DNA of 53,561 nucleotides from a virus. The notes below the pieces were generated by a model. That model saw only the letters and a list, made by a program, of their open reading frames with translations, was not told the DNA's origin and did no database searches. Of the stretch, positions 25,728-32,960 are shown one piece after another. The translations under genes were made by a program, and so were the position numbers. Positions within the stretch are counted from its first letter, which is position 1. Every line of letters starts with the position of its first letter. The stretch spans positions 1-53,561 of the IMG/VR virus record IMGVR_UViG_3300030618_000021; one strand, given 5' to 3'.

Positions 25728-26049
25728 ACGTGTCGGATACGTGTACTCTTTACGAATAGGCGGTAGAGTACCACGCGCCATATATGTTTATTGGCAACTT
25801 TCGTACGGATCTTACGTTTGTCATAGTGATACATTTCAACAATGTTTGGCTCGTATGGAGCAAATAGTAGGAGCTGTACTGGACGGTAGGATTTCATTTT
25901 TGGAGGTAGGGTGTCATGGGTGTTGGATTCCCAGCAACGTTGCGACTGCACGAGTTCGGACACAAGATTTATCAAGCGTTTGGCCGTTGGCCCTATCACG
26001 TAGGATCGTCCGTCATGTTAAAGACTGGCTGGCGAGATGTCGACGTTAG
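25702..26049 (+). CDS. hypothetical protein with long 3' overlap
   Basis: ATG 25702 (GTG 25699 also possible) begins within the previous gene. The first 73 residues look like a real basic protein (KFKIRKRVGYVYSLRIGGRV). From 25916 onward the frame lies inside the next gene and its last 40 residues look like an out-of-frame shadow. The real product may be shorter through frameshifting, or the overlap may simply be tolerated. Confidence 0.45.
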   Translation: MQHKFKIRKRVGYVYSLRIGGRVPRAIYVYWQLSYGSYVCHSDTFQQCLARMEQIVGAVLDGRISFLEVGCHGCWIPSNVATARVRTQDLSSVWPLALSRRIVRHVKDWLARCRR

Positions 26050-26410
26050 GCTGATGCTTGAGGATGAGCTGTATGAGTCGATGGGCTTAGGCAATCCCAA
26101 GCGGCCTCAGAATAACGCCAAATGGTGTGCCTTATGCCAAGCGTTCAGTTCCTGGGGCCGTGAGATCACAGGACTCCCCATTGATTTCCAGATCCAGCAA
26201 CTCTCGCTCGCCAATAAAGAGGAGGGTGAGAATGTTCGGAGTTTTCTGGGTTTGATACCAGAAAAGATTGATGAGGAGGCTGCTGCCCGTATAGATGCAA
26301 CACCCGGGGAATATCAGATACTGGCTGATATGCATGAGGCTGGTTGTCCCTATGCAAATGGTTCGTCGCAGGGAAATGTACACGGACCAGTGAGTGAGCA
26401 TTCGTCATGA
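25916..26410 (+). CDS. nucleotidyltransferase-fold-like protein
   Basis: The stretch YHVGSSVMLKTGWRDVDVRL has the G-S ... DxD pattern of the polymerase-beta/NTase superfamily. The motif LPIDFQIQ further on supplies a third acidic residue. A GxS-DxD-D set would bind metal and NTP, but the target is unknown. Start supported by GGAGGTAGGG upstream of the ATG. Size 164 aa; the C-terminus ends in a Ser/His-rich tail. Confidence 0.5.
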   Translation: MGVGFPATLRLHEFGHKIYQAFGRWPYHVGSSVMLKTGWRDVDVRLMLEDELYESMGLGNPKRPQNNAKWCALCQAFSSWGREITGLPIDFQIQQLSLANKEEGENVRSFLGLIPEKIDEEAAARIDATPGEYQILADMHEAGCPYANGSSQGNVHGPVSEHSS

Positions 26411-26601
26411 GTAAGTTGATACAGGATGATGCCCGGGAGTTGATCGCATTTTACGATGCTCAGGGATGGGATTGGTCATCAGCTCTTGGGTTCCTGTTGA
26501 CGCAACGTCTAGGAGTTACTATTGCATGGTTGAGGCCAGACGGGCGACCGATTGGCTGGAAACAGCCCCGGAGATCCAGAAAGAGTTGCATCAGGGCATA
26601 A
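26407..26601 (+). CDS. hypothetical protein, 64 aa
   Basis: Starts in an ATGA overlap with the previous gene. It has a helical N-terminus (DDARELIAFYDAQGWDWSSALGFLLTQ) and a short basic C-terminus. No known motif. Confidence 0.5.
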   Translation: MSKLIQDDARELIAFYDAQGWDWSSALGFLLTQRLGVTIAWLRPDGRPIGWKQPRRSRKSCIRA

Positions 26602-26650
26602 GAATGTTCTATCGTGGCCCACAGCAATAAACTGTGAGGTGGACGCAACA

Positions 26651-27070
26651 ATGAATATCGTGATCGTAGGAGCCAAGGACCGATCCAGCAAAGACGATGC
26701 AGCCGACGTAGCAGCACTTTTGAACCTACTTGAGGCTAAATACGGAGTGTTTACCGTTCTAACAATGATGGGCCATACCGGAATCGGCAAGCTGGTAAAG
26801 AATGAATCCTGTGTGCCTACGGAGGGGCGTAAACACCGTTTCCCGTTCTGCGAGGCAGATATCAGGGTCTATGCCAGTGATTTGAGCAAAGATGCCATGG
26901 CGCAGCTCTATACAGCGAGAAACGCCATGCTGTTTGAGGCCGGGGACATGTTCTTTTCGTTTCCACATCCCCAGCGCCGGGCAGTTATTGATGAGCTGAT
27001 CGACAAACGGGTGATTCCGGCGAATCGTCCTTATAGGATATTCCTGCCCGGCGACGTAATAGAGGTTTGA
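26651..27070 (+). CDS. Rossmann-like protein, possible SLOG-type fold
   Basis: MNIVIVGAKDRSS is a Rossmann-type beta-loop-helix start, and YTARNAMLFEAGDMFFSFP resembles the ligand-sensing loop of SLOG/LOG-type nucleotide-binding proteins. That assignment is tentative; DUF2493-like proteins are an alternative. ATG 26651 has GAGG twelve bases upstream; the in-frame ATG at 26552 lies inside the preceding gene. This is the last + gene before the minus-strand island, and its 3' end overlaps the converging gene by 86 bases. Confidence 0.45.
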   Translation: MNIVIVGAKDRSSKDDAADVAALLNLLEAKYGVFTVLTMMGHTGIGKLVKNESCVPTEGRKHRFPFCEADIRVYASDLSKDAMAQLYTARNAMLFEAGDMFFSFPHPQRRAVIDELIDKRVIPANRPYRIFLPGDVIEV

Positions 27071-27335
27071 GCTTAAAGATTTCGTTTCGCGCATCCAAGA
27101 TACCCATGACCAACGCTTGATGCTCATGTGCATTGAGCGTTGTTCCTTTTAAGGAATCGGACATTCGCAAGTAGCCTCCCACACGGCGACCGGCGAGCTT
27201 GTCTAAAGCTACGTCAACCTGGGAGAGTGTACGGTTTGCACCGTTGCTGTCTCCAGCTCTGTACGCGAGATAGGCTGTGGCAGCGAGCACAGCTAGGAAT
27301 GCCACCACAGTCTCTATAACGATGTAATCGATCAT
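26985..27335 (-). CDS. membrane-anchored small protein, 116 aa
   Basis: N-terminal transmembrane helix (YIVIETVVAFLAVLAATAYLAYRA) then a charged soluble region. The start is supported by AGGA and an ATGA overlap with the upstream minus gene. Its 3' end runs antisense into the + gene at 26651-27070. Confidence 0.55.
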   Translation of the reverse strand: MIDYIVIETVVAFLAVLAATAYLAYRAGDSNGANRTLSQVDVALDKLAGRRVGGYLRMSDSLKGTTLNAHEHQALVMGILDARNEIFKLKPLLRRRAGISYKDDSPESPVCRSAHQ

Positions 27336-27673
27336 CTGGATAATCCTTGTCCTTGTTCCAGGGAGCCCATGAGGCTATCAAGGAAACTGTAGAAACTACG
27401 GCGATGTTCAATGTCGGCACGTTGAGCGGGCGACAGGGGTTTGGTTGGAGCCGGTGAACAGATTTCGCCGCTACCGTCCAGCTTGATACAGCGTACTCCA
27501 TTTGAGCAGTATTGGGGCTTGCCGGTGCCGAGCTTTTCATACTGTTGAGTTCCACAGGCCGGGCAGCTATGAGCTACGGTATGGGCGCGGTCGTCGTCGG
27601 GAATAGCCTTGGGATCATGATGCCAAATGACCCCGCAGTCGTCGCATTTATGATTGTGTGGAGTGTCGAACAT
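27332..27673 (-). CDS. zinc-ribbon protein, 113 aa
   Basis: Four cysteine pairs or single cysteines are arranged as CDDCG, CPACG, then C and C (residues about 10-65), consistent with one or two zinc ribbons. GGAGG lies five bases before the ATG. A dispersed 11-mer (27708-27718) lies 35 bases upstream. Possible transcriptional adaptor; function unknown. Confidence 0.6.
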   Translation of the reverse strand: MFDTPHNHKCDDCGVIWHHDPKAIPDDDRAHTVAHSCPACGTQQYEKLGTGKPQYCSNGVRCIKLDGSGEICSPAPTKPLSPAQRADIEHRRSFYSFLDSLMGSLEQGQGLSR

Positions 27674-27709
27674 GAGAGCCTCCGCTCTGCACGAGATATG
27701 GCGGTTGAC

Positions 27710-27970
27710 TTACTGTTGAGAGATACACTCACCAAGTTTTGTGAGTGCGATGCTTGCAATACTTAGATGCTCTTGGGCCGCTTTGAGATACTGTTGCATA
27801 TTGATGTTTGCTTGCAGAGCGTTTTCGAGTTGTTGCTCACGCTCAGCAATACGCCATGCCAAATCTCGTTTGGTAAATTCCTCAGACGAGTCTAGCCACT
27901 CAGCACGTTGGCGTCCTGCAAAATCTAATCGTTCTGTAATCTTGGGGAGTTGAAATACCTTGACCGACAT
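27710..27970 (-). CDS. coiled-coil protein, 86 aa
   Basis: Predominantly helical with heptad character (AWRIAEREQQLENALQANI). AGGAG upstream of the ATG. Its TAA stop lies within the 11-mer at 27708-27718. No known family. Confidence 0.55.
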   Translation of the reverse strand: MSVKVFQLPKITERLDFAGRQRAEWLDSSEEFTKRDLAWRIAEREQQLENALQANINMQQYLKAAQEHLSIASIALTKLGECISQQ

Positions 27971-27984
27971 AAGGATCTCCTGGG

Positions 27985-28182
27985 TTAGTATTTGATTGGT
28001 TCGATGCGAACTTTTGAACCTTTGCCGAGCCCGTTGCCCTTGGTGTCAAACAAATAACCATTGACTCGGATACGACCGTTACTGGTAATGTTGCTGATAA
28101 TGGCCTCTCCGAATGTCGTAGGTGTACGGTAGATGACAAGATCAGCCACGTTAACCTTAGTGCCTTTCAATGTTGACGACAT
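27985..28182 (-). CDS. small beta-rich protein, 65 aa
   Basis: Start ATG at 28182 with GGTGGAGG upstream. The sequence alternates short strands and glycines (VADLVIYRTPTTFGEAIISNI, GRIRVNGYLFDTKG), like a small beta barrel. Upstream in-frame codons to 28371 are a shadow of the neighbouring gene. Confidence 0.55.
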   Translation of the reverse strand: MSSTLKGTKVNVADLVIYRTPTTFGEAIISNITSNGRIRVNGYLFDTKGNGLGKGSKVRIEPIKY

Positions 28183-28444
28183 AAGAATCCTCCACCTCAT
28201 CCAACTCCACATATTCAGCTGCATCTGCCAACATATCCTCAGAGATGCCAGCAGATTCAAAATTGACTTTCTGTTGTGCGATATGTTCATCCAGCCAGTG
28301 ATGCGCCGGAGCTTGCAGGGCTTCGCAAGCTGCGATCTCTCGATTACATTCGAGGAGATCATCGAAATCACATTGAAGAGCCACGCCTCGTCTGCTTTTG
28401 GATAAGATTACTTCGCGCCGGGCAATCCAGTCTGGAAGTTTCAT
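28157..28444 (-). CDS. hypothetical acidic helical protein, 95 aa
   Basis: ATG 28444 is preceded by GAGGTG; the GTG at 28453 lies within that site and is rejected as start. Helical, acidic C-terminus (LADAAEYVELDEVEDSYVV). It overlaps the next minus gene by 26 bases. It lies directly behind one of the clearest motif-promoters (28464-28486). Confidence 0.55.
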   Translation of the reverse strand: MKLPDWIARREVILSKSRRGVALQCDFDDLLECNREIAACEALQAPAHHWLDEHIAQQKVNFESAGISEDMLADAAEYVELDEVEDSYVVNIERH

Positions 28445-28463
28445 ATCTATCACCTCAATAGTA

Positions 28464-28486
28464 ATTGGATGCTCAACTTACTGTTG
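28464..28486 (-). promoter_or_regulatory. motif-promoter for the minus gene at 28444
   Basis: On the minus strand: CAACAGTAAGT (28486-28476), six bases, TCCAAT (28469-28464), seven bases, GAGGTG, ATG. The same spacing and near-identical bases between motif and -10 (TTGAGCATC) occur on the + strand at 32980-33002. Confidence 0.6.
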
Positions 28487-28742
28487 ACGATTCAACGATG
28501 TCCTCAAGCCCCTCAAAACCGATGCACTGAAAATATGTTGCCAGCTGGGACAGGGTGAACGTTACAGTCGTTCTTGTGCGTCGAACAATGAACAGCCGAA
28601 GATCAGCCTCTCGCGAGATGCAGCGGAGTGTGTCGTCAGGTTTGATGATGGCTGTACCCGTTTTTAGGACAGATTTGGAGTTCTTAAGCCGAATCAGGTA
28701 TCCAGGTGCGATAGTAGCGGCGAAGATTCTGGGAGCTGACAT
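28473..28742 (-). CDS. hypothetical protein, 89 aa
   Basis: Beta-strand-rich (GYLIRLKNSK, ADLRLFIVRRTRTTVTFTL), possibly a small sensor or SH3-like fold. GGAGG eight bases before the ATG. The gene ends in STVS-stop, where the codons are supplied by the 11-mer at 28476. Confidence 0.5.
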   Translation of the reverse strand: MSAPRIFAATIAPGYLIRLKNSKSVLKTGTAIIKPDDTLRCISREADLRLFIVRRTRTTVTFTLSQLATYFQCIGFEGLEDIVESSTVS

Positions 28743-29164
28743 GGTATTGCCTCCGTATTCAGGGATGGGAAACGGGTCATACGACCGTTACCTGTAAAGC
28801 CGTGCCTGCGGTACCACGCAATGAGCTGCTCTTTTGAGAGTCGGGGTTTTGTGCTACCGAAAGGATATACAGCAAGTTCGAGGACCACTTCGTGGATGTC
28901 GGCAAGCCTGCATAACCATTTGAGTCCGGCAGATCCAAAACCTTTCCCACGGAACACAGAACGTATGCTTTCGATCAAGATTACATCGCCGTCACACTGA
29001 CAATCAAAAATGCAACGCATACCGCCCCAGATCCGTTCGCTATAGTCGGCTGGATTAGGAATCGTGTTGTTATGGTATTCAGCCATGAAGTTGAGAACGT
29101 TATTCGGAGTGTAGTAGTCCTCTGGCAAGAATATGGATTCGGGCTGTTGTAGTGAGATTTCCAT
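28694..29164 (-). CDS. GNAT-family N-acetyltransferase
   Basis: Acetyl-CoA-dependent transferase fold. Motif A is RGKGFGSAGLKWLCR (R/QxxGxG/A) near residue 73, preceded by the usual strand (VILIESIRSVF). The C-terminal EQLIAWYRRHGF is motif B. 156 aa, normal for a GNAT domain. The target could be a host enzyme or a small molecule; not evident. Its 3' end overlaps the following gene by 49 bases. Confidence 0.78.
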   Translation of the reverse strand: MEISLQQPESIFLPEDYYTPNNVLNFMAEYHNNTIPNPADYSERIWGGMRCIFDCQCDGDVILIESIRSVFRGKGFGSAGLKWLCRLADIHEVVLELAVYPFGSTKPRLSKEQLIAWYRRHGFTGNGRMTRFPSLNTEAIPCQLPESSPLLSHLDT

Positions 29165-29167
29165 AGA

Positions 29168-29353
29168 TCACTCACCCGAAAAGTATGGTGATAATGCAGC
29201 CGGGGAATTGCCCAGAACAGCGTCTACCATGTGCCCAGCAGCAATGTTCAGGGCGATGTTATAGGAATGTACACGGCCAGCTTTGAGATGAGTCTTAGCG
29301 ATGTACAGGAATTGGCGGGCGTATTCGTACGCGGTTATAGACTTGACAGGCAT
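29168..29353 (-). CDS. hypothetical helical protein, 61 aa
   Basis: ATG 29353 is preceded by GAGGTG. Short and helical (YEYARQFLYIAKTHLKAG). The upstream 11-mer (29380-29390) lies between this gene and the divergent + gene at 29444. Confidence 0.5.
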   Translation of the reverse strand: MPVKSITAYEYARQFLYIAKTHLKAGRVHSYNIALNIAAGHMVDAVLGNSPAALSPYFSGE

Positions 29354-29379
29354 AATCACCTCGTATCTATGAGATGTGT

Positions 29380-29422
29380 CAACAGTAAGTTGGGATGCAA
29401 TAGAGTTTAGGCGCTCTATAAT
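29380..29422 (+). promoter_or_regulatory. divergent promoter region with dispersed motif
   Basis: CAACAGTAAGT (29380-29390) lies 26 bases before CTC-TATAAT (29417-29422), which serves the + gene at 29444. On the minus strand the same motif precedes TAGATA-CGAGGTG before the gene at 29353. One motif copy could therefore control two divergent units. Confidence 0.55.
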
Positions 29423-29443
29423 CTTGGTGAAAGGGGATTACAA

Positions 29444-29737
29444 ATGTCAAAAGTGTTGTCACACAAAGTCGTTAAAAACAATCCAAAGGAGGTTGAGGGT
29501 GTCGATCCTTACGATTCGTCAGAAGGTGATTATGAGGGCGACAGTAAGAATGTTGACGAGCCTAATTATCAAACACAAGCTCACATGCGGTTGCTAGAGA
29601 TCGAGAAGCTGGAGGCTACCAAAGAGCGTCTGGAGGATGTGTTGCTGGAGGAATACATATATCATCAGCTCCGGTCCCAAGCACTTAAGCGCCAACTGAA
29701 CGATCTCGGTATCCAGGTGCCGGGCCAAGTCGACTAA
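29444..29737 (+). CDS. acidic coiled-coil protein, lone + gene in the minus island
   Basis: 97 aa. An acidic disordered N-terminus (DPYDSSEGDYEGDSKNVDE) is followed by a heptad helix (LLEIEKLEATKERLEDVLL). AGGGG nine bases before the ATG. It has its own TATAAT and its own terminator, so it is a monocistronic unit. An oligomeric regulator is conceivable, but there is no recognisable DNA-binding domain. Confidence 0.6.
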   Translation: MSKVLSHKVVKNNPKEVEGVDPYDSSEGDYEGDSKNVDEPNYQTQAHMRLLEIEKLEATKERLEDVLLEEYIYHQLRSQALKRQLNDLGIQVPGQVD

Positions 29738-29750
29738 TAATCAAAAAGAT

Positions 29751-29774
29751 GCCCCGGGTAAATTCTCCCGGGGC
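29751..29774. terminator. strong hairpin between converging genes
   Basis: GCCCCGGG and CCCGGGGC form a perfect 8-bp stem with an 8-base loop. It lies just after the + gene and before the end of the minus gene at 29817, so it can stop transcription from both sides, though the flanking T tracts are short. Confidence 0.65.
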
Positions 29775-29816
29775 GTATTGGCAATCAAAGAAAAAGGATG
29801 TTTTGAGTGTAGCAGA

Positions 29817-29942
29817 TTACTCATCCTTTTTAGCCGGTGGGGGTGGCGGTGGCGGCAGCACTGGGGGATTGGTTGCGGGAACAGCCTTGCTCGTCTTGGG
29901 CGTATTGCGAGGTGCGGCCTTGGGTGGATATTCGTTGCTCAT
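29817..29942 (-). CDS. small proline-rich protein, 41 aa
   Basis: ATG 29942 has AAAGGA seven bases upstream. The product is mostly Pro, Ala, Thr and Lys, with a run of seven prolines and a KKDE end. It overlaps the 3' part of the membrane-protein frame in another register. Either both are translated or the membrane protein's tail is read from DNA conserved for this gene. Confidence 0.45.
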   Translation of the reverse strand: MSNEYPPKAAPRNTPKTSKAVPATNPPVLPPPPPPPAKKDE

Positions 29943-30408
29943 GGGTATTCCTTTCGGGCGACGTATCGCCGTGGTAAGGCCGATAGTAGCAGATAGCAAT
30001 GATTACCAGATTGATTAAAAAGCTGGAGTGGAAATAAAGCATAAATTGGATGTCTTTGGCGAAGTCCCAGTCCTCATAATCGTGGATCACAAGACAGTAT
30101 TTGGCGAAGGTCGCTATGGGCGTCAAGTAGAACTGAGCCAGGAGCAGGATCGCAACAGGCAGTAGGCTGCGTAGCTGTAAGCAGAACCCAATAGCGATGA
30201 TGTCCAAAATAATGTCGACAAGGGTCAGGGAGTTGTACGCAGTACGCTGCACAACATAGGGTGCGTACTGATAGAGGAGCAGCAGTATTGGTACCTGCAA
30301 AATCTGTACGATCTGAATGACAGTGAAACCGCAGGCTCGTTTCCAATAGCCACGATAGATCAGCATGAACACCATGAGAGCGTCTGTGATGTATTCGATC
30401 TTGAGCAT
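29830..30408 (-). CDS. multi-pass membrane protein, 192 aa
   Basis: Four or five hydrophobic segments between residues 8 and 145 (TVIQIVQILQVPILLLLYQY; VDIILDIIAIGFCL; LLPVAILLLAQFYL; FLINLVIIAICYY). A polar glutamine/serine-rich tail of 45 residues overlaps the small proline-rich gene. GAGGGG before ATG 30408. Superinfection exclusion or holin roles are possible but unproven. Confidence 0.6.
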   Translation of the reverse strand: MLKIEYITDALMVFMLIYRGYWKRACGFTVIQIVQILQVPILLLLYQYAPYVVQRTAYNSLTLVDIILDIIAIGFCLQLRSLLPVAILLLAQFYLTPIATFAKYCLVIHDYEDWDFAKDIQFMLYFHSSFLINLVIIAICYYRPYHGDTSPERNTHEQRISTQGRTSQYAQDEQGCSRNQSPSAAATATPTG

Positions 30409-30452
30409 TTAGGTTGCCCCTCGATAATTGTGTTGAGAACGGCAACAGTTTA

Positions 30453-31019
30453 TCACCGCAGTACCTTGCGCGATGGCCATTGATTGAAAAGTTTTCCGAG
30501 TTTGGATACGTTGACAATTTGTTGCGTTTTCCAAGACTGGACCGTTCCATCAGGCAGTTCGACGTTCAGAATGCTGTAGCTCCAGACGTGATCTCCGCGA
30601 AGGATAGCAGTTTTTACGTTGCCAATTTTGGTGATGAGCTTTTTGATGAATGAGTCATACTGAGCGGCGGCGTCCTCCTCCGCATACCGGATGAACTTTG
30701 CAATGCGCTCTTGGCTGACGTCAGCATAATGTGGCTCGTGCATTCGGTAGCTGCTTTGCCGCCATTCACACAAGCCAGAAAACAGCTTGTACTTATTGTG
30801 TGCTTCGTGCCACTTGAAATCGCTTAGGGCTTGGGTGCTTGGGTAGGGAGCGGCGATATTCAAATCGTTACCAGCTTGTTCTAGTTCTGCCGTGACTTCA
30901 GCAATGATTTTGAGAGCCTCGATCTTGGCACGTTTTACAGCCTCGACCCGGAGCGGGAGAACAGCGATGGCAACCGGGTGGGTAGCGTCGTATTCGAGTT
31001 TGTTGATTGGCTGTTTCAT
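30453..31019 (-). CDS. hypothetical protein, 188 aa
   Basis: Helical N-terminal two thirds (EAVKRAKIEALKIIAEVTAELEQ), with a strand-rich end. No known motif. No Shine-Dalgarno site precedes ATG 31019, and a -10-like TCAAAT ends four bases before it, so translation may be leaderless (see findings). Confidence 0.55.
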   Translation of the reverse strand: MKQPINKLEYDATHPVAIAVLPLRVEAVKRAKIEALKIIAEVTAELEQAGNDLNIAAPYPSTQALSDFKWHEAHNKYKLFSGLCEWRQSSYRMHEPHYADVSQERIAKFIRYAEEDAAAQYDSFIKKLITKIGNVKTAILRGDHVWSYSILNVELPDGTVQSWKTQQIVNVSKLGKLFNQWPSRKVLR

Positions 31020-31023
31020 ACTT

Positions 31024-31046
31024 ATTTGATGTTCAACTTACTGTTG
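31024..31046 (-). promoter_or_regulatory. motif-promoter for the minus gene at 31019
   Basis: Minus strand: CAACAGTAAGT (31046-31036), six bases (TGAACA), TCAAAT (31029-31024), four bases, ATG. Matches the spacing of the promoters at 28464-28486 and 32980-33002. Confidence 0.55.
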
Positions 31047-31051
31047 ACGAC

Positions 31052-31282
31052 TCAATTTTCGATAATTTCTCCACAAACGTCAAAGCCATGAGCCGAGCGC
31101 TGGGCAGACTGGAACGCTATAGCTGCTTTTTTCGTTTTGAAAGCGCGTGCTCCAGCTTTTTGGACAAAGATCGTGGGCGCGTCAATGCTCGAAGTATCGC
31201 CAGACGCGGACATTACGACGAGATGTCCGATACTTGTTTCAACGTCTCGATTGAGCATAACGGAATACTTTGCACGTGCCAT
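31052..31282 (-). CDS. hypothetical protein, 76 aa
   Basis: ATG 31282 has GAGG six bases upstream; the earlier ATG at 31294 overlaps that site. Short alpha/beta protein (GHLVVMSASGD, KTKKAAIAFQSA). Function unknown. Confidence 0.55.
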   Translation of the reverse strand: MARAKYSVMLNRDVETSIGHLVVMSASGDTSSIDAPTIFVQKAGARAFKTKKAAIAFQSAQRSAHGFDVCGEIIEN

Positions 31283-31309
31283 TTGGAACCTCATTTCTCA
31301 GCTACACGT

Positions 31310-31333
31310 ATTTGATGCTCGTCAACAGTAAGT
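31310..31333 (-). promoter_or_regulatory. motif-promoter for the minus gene at 31282
   Basis: Minus strand: ACTTACTGTTG (31333-31323), seven bases, TCAAAT (31315-31310). The shared block GAGCATCAAAT links it to the 28 kb and 33 kb promoters, but here the motif is in the opposite orientation. Confidence 0.5.
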
Positions 31334-31348
31334 TGATTCTAGACAAAG

Positions 31349-31380
31349 AAAAGCCCGGCCTATACGAGCTCCGGGCTTTT
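31349..31380. terminator. bidirectional intrinsic terminator
   Basis: AAAAGCCCGG pairs with CCGGGCTTTT: a 10-bp stem with a 12-base loop and T runs on both strands. It ends the DUF932 gene on the minus strand. Confidence 0.85.
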
Positions 31381-31385
31381 ATGTT

Positions 31386-32507
31386 TTAGAACGATTCAAG
31401 CAGTTTGGCAGCAGCGTTATCGATTTTGACCCGCTCGTCGCCGTACTGAGTTTCTTGTGACGCCCGGGTCAAACCTTGGACCGTACCCCACACGCTGTGT
31501 GGGTTGCCGTCAGTAGACTCGTTCTCAGCAGCCAGCTCGTAACCGCGAGCGATGAGCTTTTGTGAGACCTGACCCCGGAGCCGTTTGAACACCTCATCAA
31601 GCACCTCATCCTTGGTCCCACCCAGGATCGTGTTCTGGGCTGATACGATTTTGGCCTCATCCTCGGATGCCGATTCATTGGCATACTTGGTGAGTTCAGC
31701 GCTGAATGATTGGAACCGTCTGCGGATGTCTCCGACGTGGCGCAGGCTTAGCTTGGCAACGTCCTTAGCACCCCAGACTATATGATTCGAGCAAACGAAC
31801 CGGTAGAGGAAAGTGGTGATCTTGAGAGCACCAGCGCCAACCTCTGAGTTCGAGACAAAGAACCCGCGTCCAAGTCCGGCATTGTTGCCCTTTTCGGCAA
31901 GCCGGTAGTTATTGTTGACGAGGAAAGCGAACAGGTCGTGATCGGACACGTAGATGGTTTTCTCGTGTTCGCCGTTCGACTCTCCCCAGACGGGACGGTC
32001 AGCGTGTTCGAATGCCACTGGAGTATCCCAGCCTGCATCTTTGAACGCCAACAGTCTTTCAAACACCTCATGATTCCAGATCCGCTCATAACGGTCTGAG
32101 GTGATGGCCCGGATAACCTGCTTGCCATTGCTGTGAGCCAGAATGTTGACCGACCCGTTTTCGGGATTGGGGTTGTTGGCGGTCCCGAACTTAGCAGCAA
32201 GGCCGTGGTTGAGGTTCTGGACTGCCAAGGTGGCCGGAAGCTCCCTGAGGTAGCCAGCAGGAGCACCAATGCGGCTTGCAAGCTGCCCAAAGGCGAAGTG
32301 TGTAAGGTCTGTGGGGATGCCACCACGACCGACAAGTTTTACCTCGTCGTCAATGGCTTGAGCACGAATCGTCGAAGGATCGATGTCCTTACGTTCGGCT
32401 GAGTTGTGGGCATAATGAAGGGCTTGATCGTATGCCGTCTGGATGTCGTTGTAACGTTCATCAGCGGGGCGATTCGCCCATTGGCGGGATGCTGCAAAGA
32501 GTTCCAT
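31386..32507 (-). CDS. DUF932 family protein
   Basis: 373 aa and full length for DUF932, a family common on phages and plasmids. Typical stretches are GYLRELPATLAVQNLNHGL, VRAITSDRYERIWNHEVFE, and a C-terminal domain with FVCSNHIVWG and RRRFQSF. The biochemical role is not established; links to plasmid or phage replication and anti-restriction have been suggested for relatives. ATG 32507 has AGAGGTG upstream, so an in-frame GTG at 32516 is rejected. It has its own motif-containing upstream region and terminator. Confidence 0.8.
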   Translation of the reverse strand: MELFAASRQWANRPADERYNDIQTAYDQALHYAHNSAERKDIDPSTIRAQAIDDEVKLVGRGGIPTDLTHFAFGQLASRIGAPAGYLRELPATLAVQNLNHGLAAKFGTANNPNPENGSVNILAHSNGKQVIRAITSDRYERIWNHEVFERLLAFKDAGWDTPVAFEHADRPVWGESNGEHEKTIYVSDHDLFAFLVNNNYRLAEKGNNAGLGRGFFVSNSEVGAGALKITTFLYRFVCSNHIVWGAKDVAKLSLRHVGDIRRRFQSFSAELTKYANESASEDEAKIVSAQNTILGGTKDEVLDEVFKRLRGQVSQKLIARGYELAAENESTDGNPHSVWGTVQGLTRASQETQYGDERVKIDNAAAKLLESF

Positions 32508-32604
32508 ACTGTTCACCTCTGTCCGACTGTGCCTTTGATCGTGCTTGGCAACCGTGGATATCTATAAGATACATCTACGAGGAAAAGGATTCAACTTTCT
32601 GTTG
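32508..32604 (-). promoter_or_regulatory. upstream region of the DUF932 gene
   Basis: Minus strand: CAACAGAAAGT (32604-32594), 17 bases, then TATAGA (32576-32571) inside the palindrome TATCTTATAGATA. A leader of about 60 bases with AGAGGTG follows. The leader is the longest for a motif-linked promoter in this window. Confidence 0.45.
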
Positions 32605-32605
32605 A

Positions 32606-32917
32606 TTAGACGTGATTCTGTATAAACCCAATGAATTCCAGATCCGTAGCAGGATCAGCAAACGCAACACCGTTGGGCAAGTGATAGAGCTTGCTGGCTT
32701 TGAGCACGACCACTACACCATTCGAGGTGTGGATGATGAGATCGCCTTTGAAATGTTCACCACCTTGAGCAAACAAAGCGTTTTGGAGAACGTAGACGTG
32801 TCTATGGGGCTTGTCGTGCGATCTACTGCATTCCGTACCAATGATGACGTTGTCAATCTGGAGCACGTGCTCAGCAGCCTCACTAATTTTCAGGTGGGTT
32901 ACGGTTTTGAATGACAT
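32606..32917 (-). CDS. hypothetical beta-rich protein, 103 aa
   Basis: ATG 32917 with GGAGG five bases upstream. Many histidines and strands (KPHRHVYVLQNALF, GDLIIHTSNGVVVVLKASKLYHLPNG), like a small barrel. A + strand ORF over the same bases lacks a ribosome site and is rejected. Function unknown. Confidence 0.55.
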   Translation of the reverse strand: MSFKTVTHLKISEAAEHVLQIDNVIIGTECSRSHDKPHRHVYVLQNALFAQGGEHFKGDLIIHTSNGVVVVLKASKLYHLPNGVAFADPATDLEFIGFIQNHV

Positions 32918-32960
32918 ATGAACCTCCAATCAGTCAGATGCTTTCGATGGGAGAAGGACT

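Noticed and set aside
32612-32914. 100-codon + ORF in the minus island
   Set aside because: No Shine-Dalgarno site, while the minus gene over the same bases has GGAGG and an ATG at 32917.
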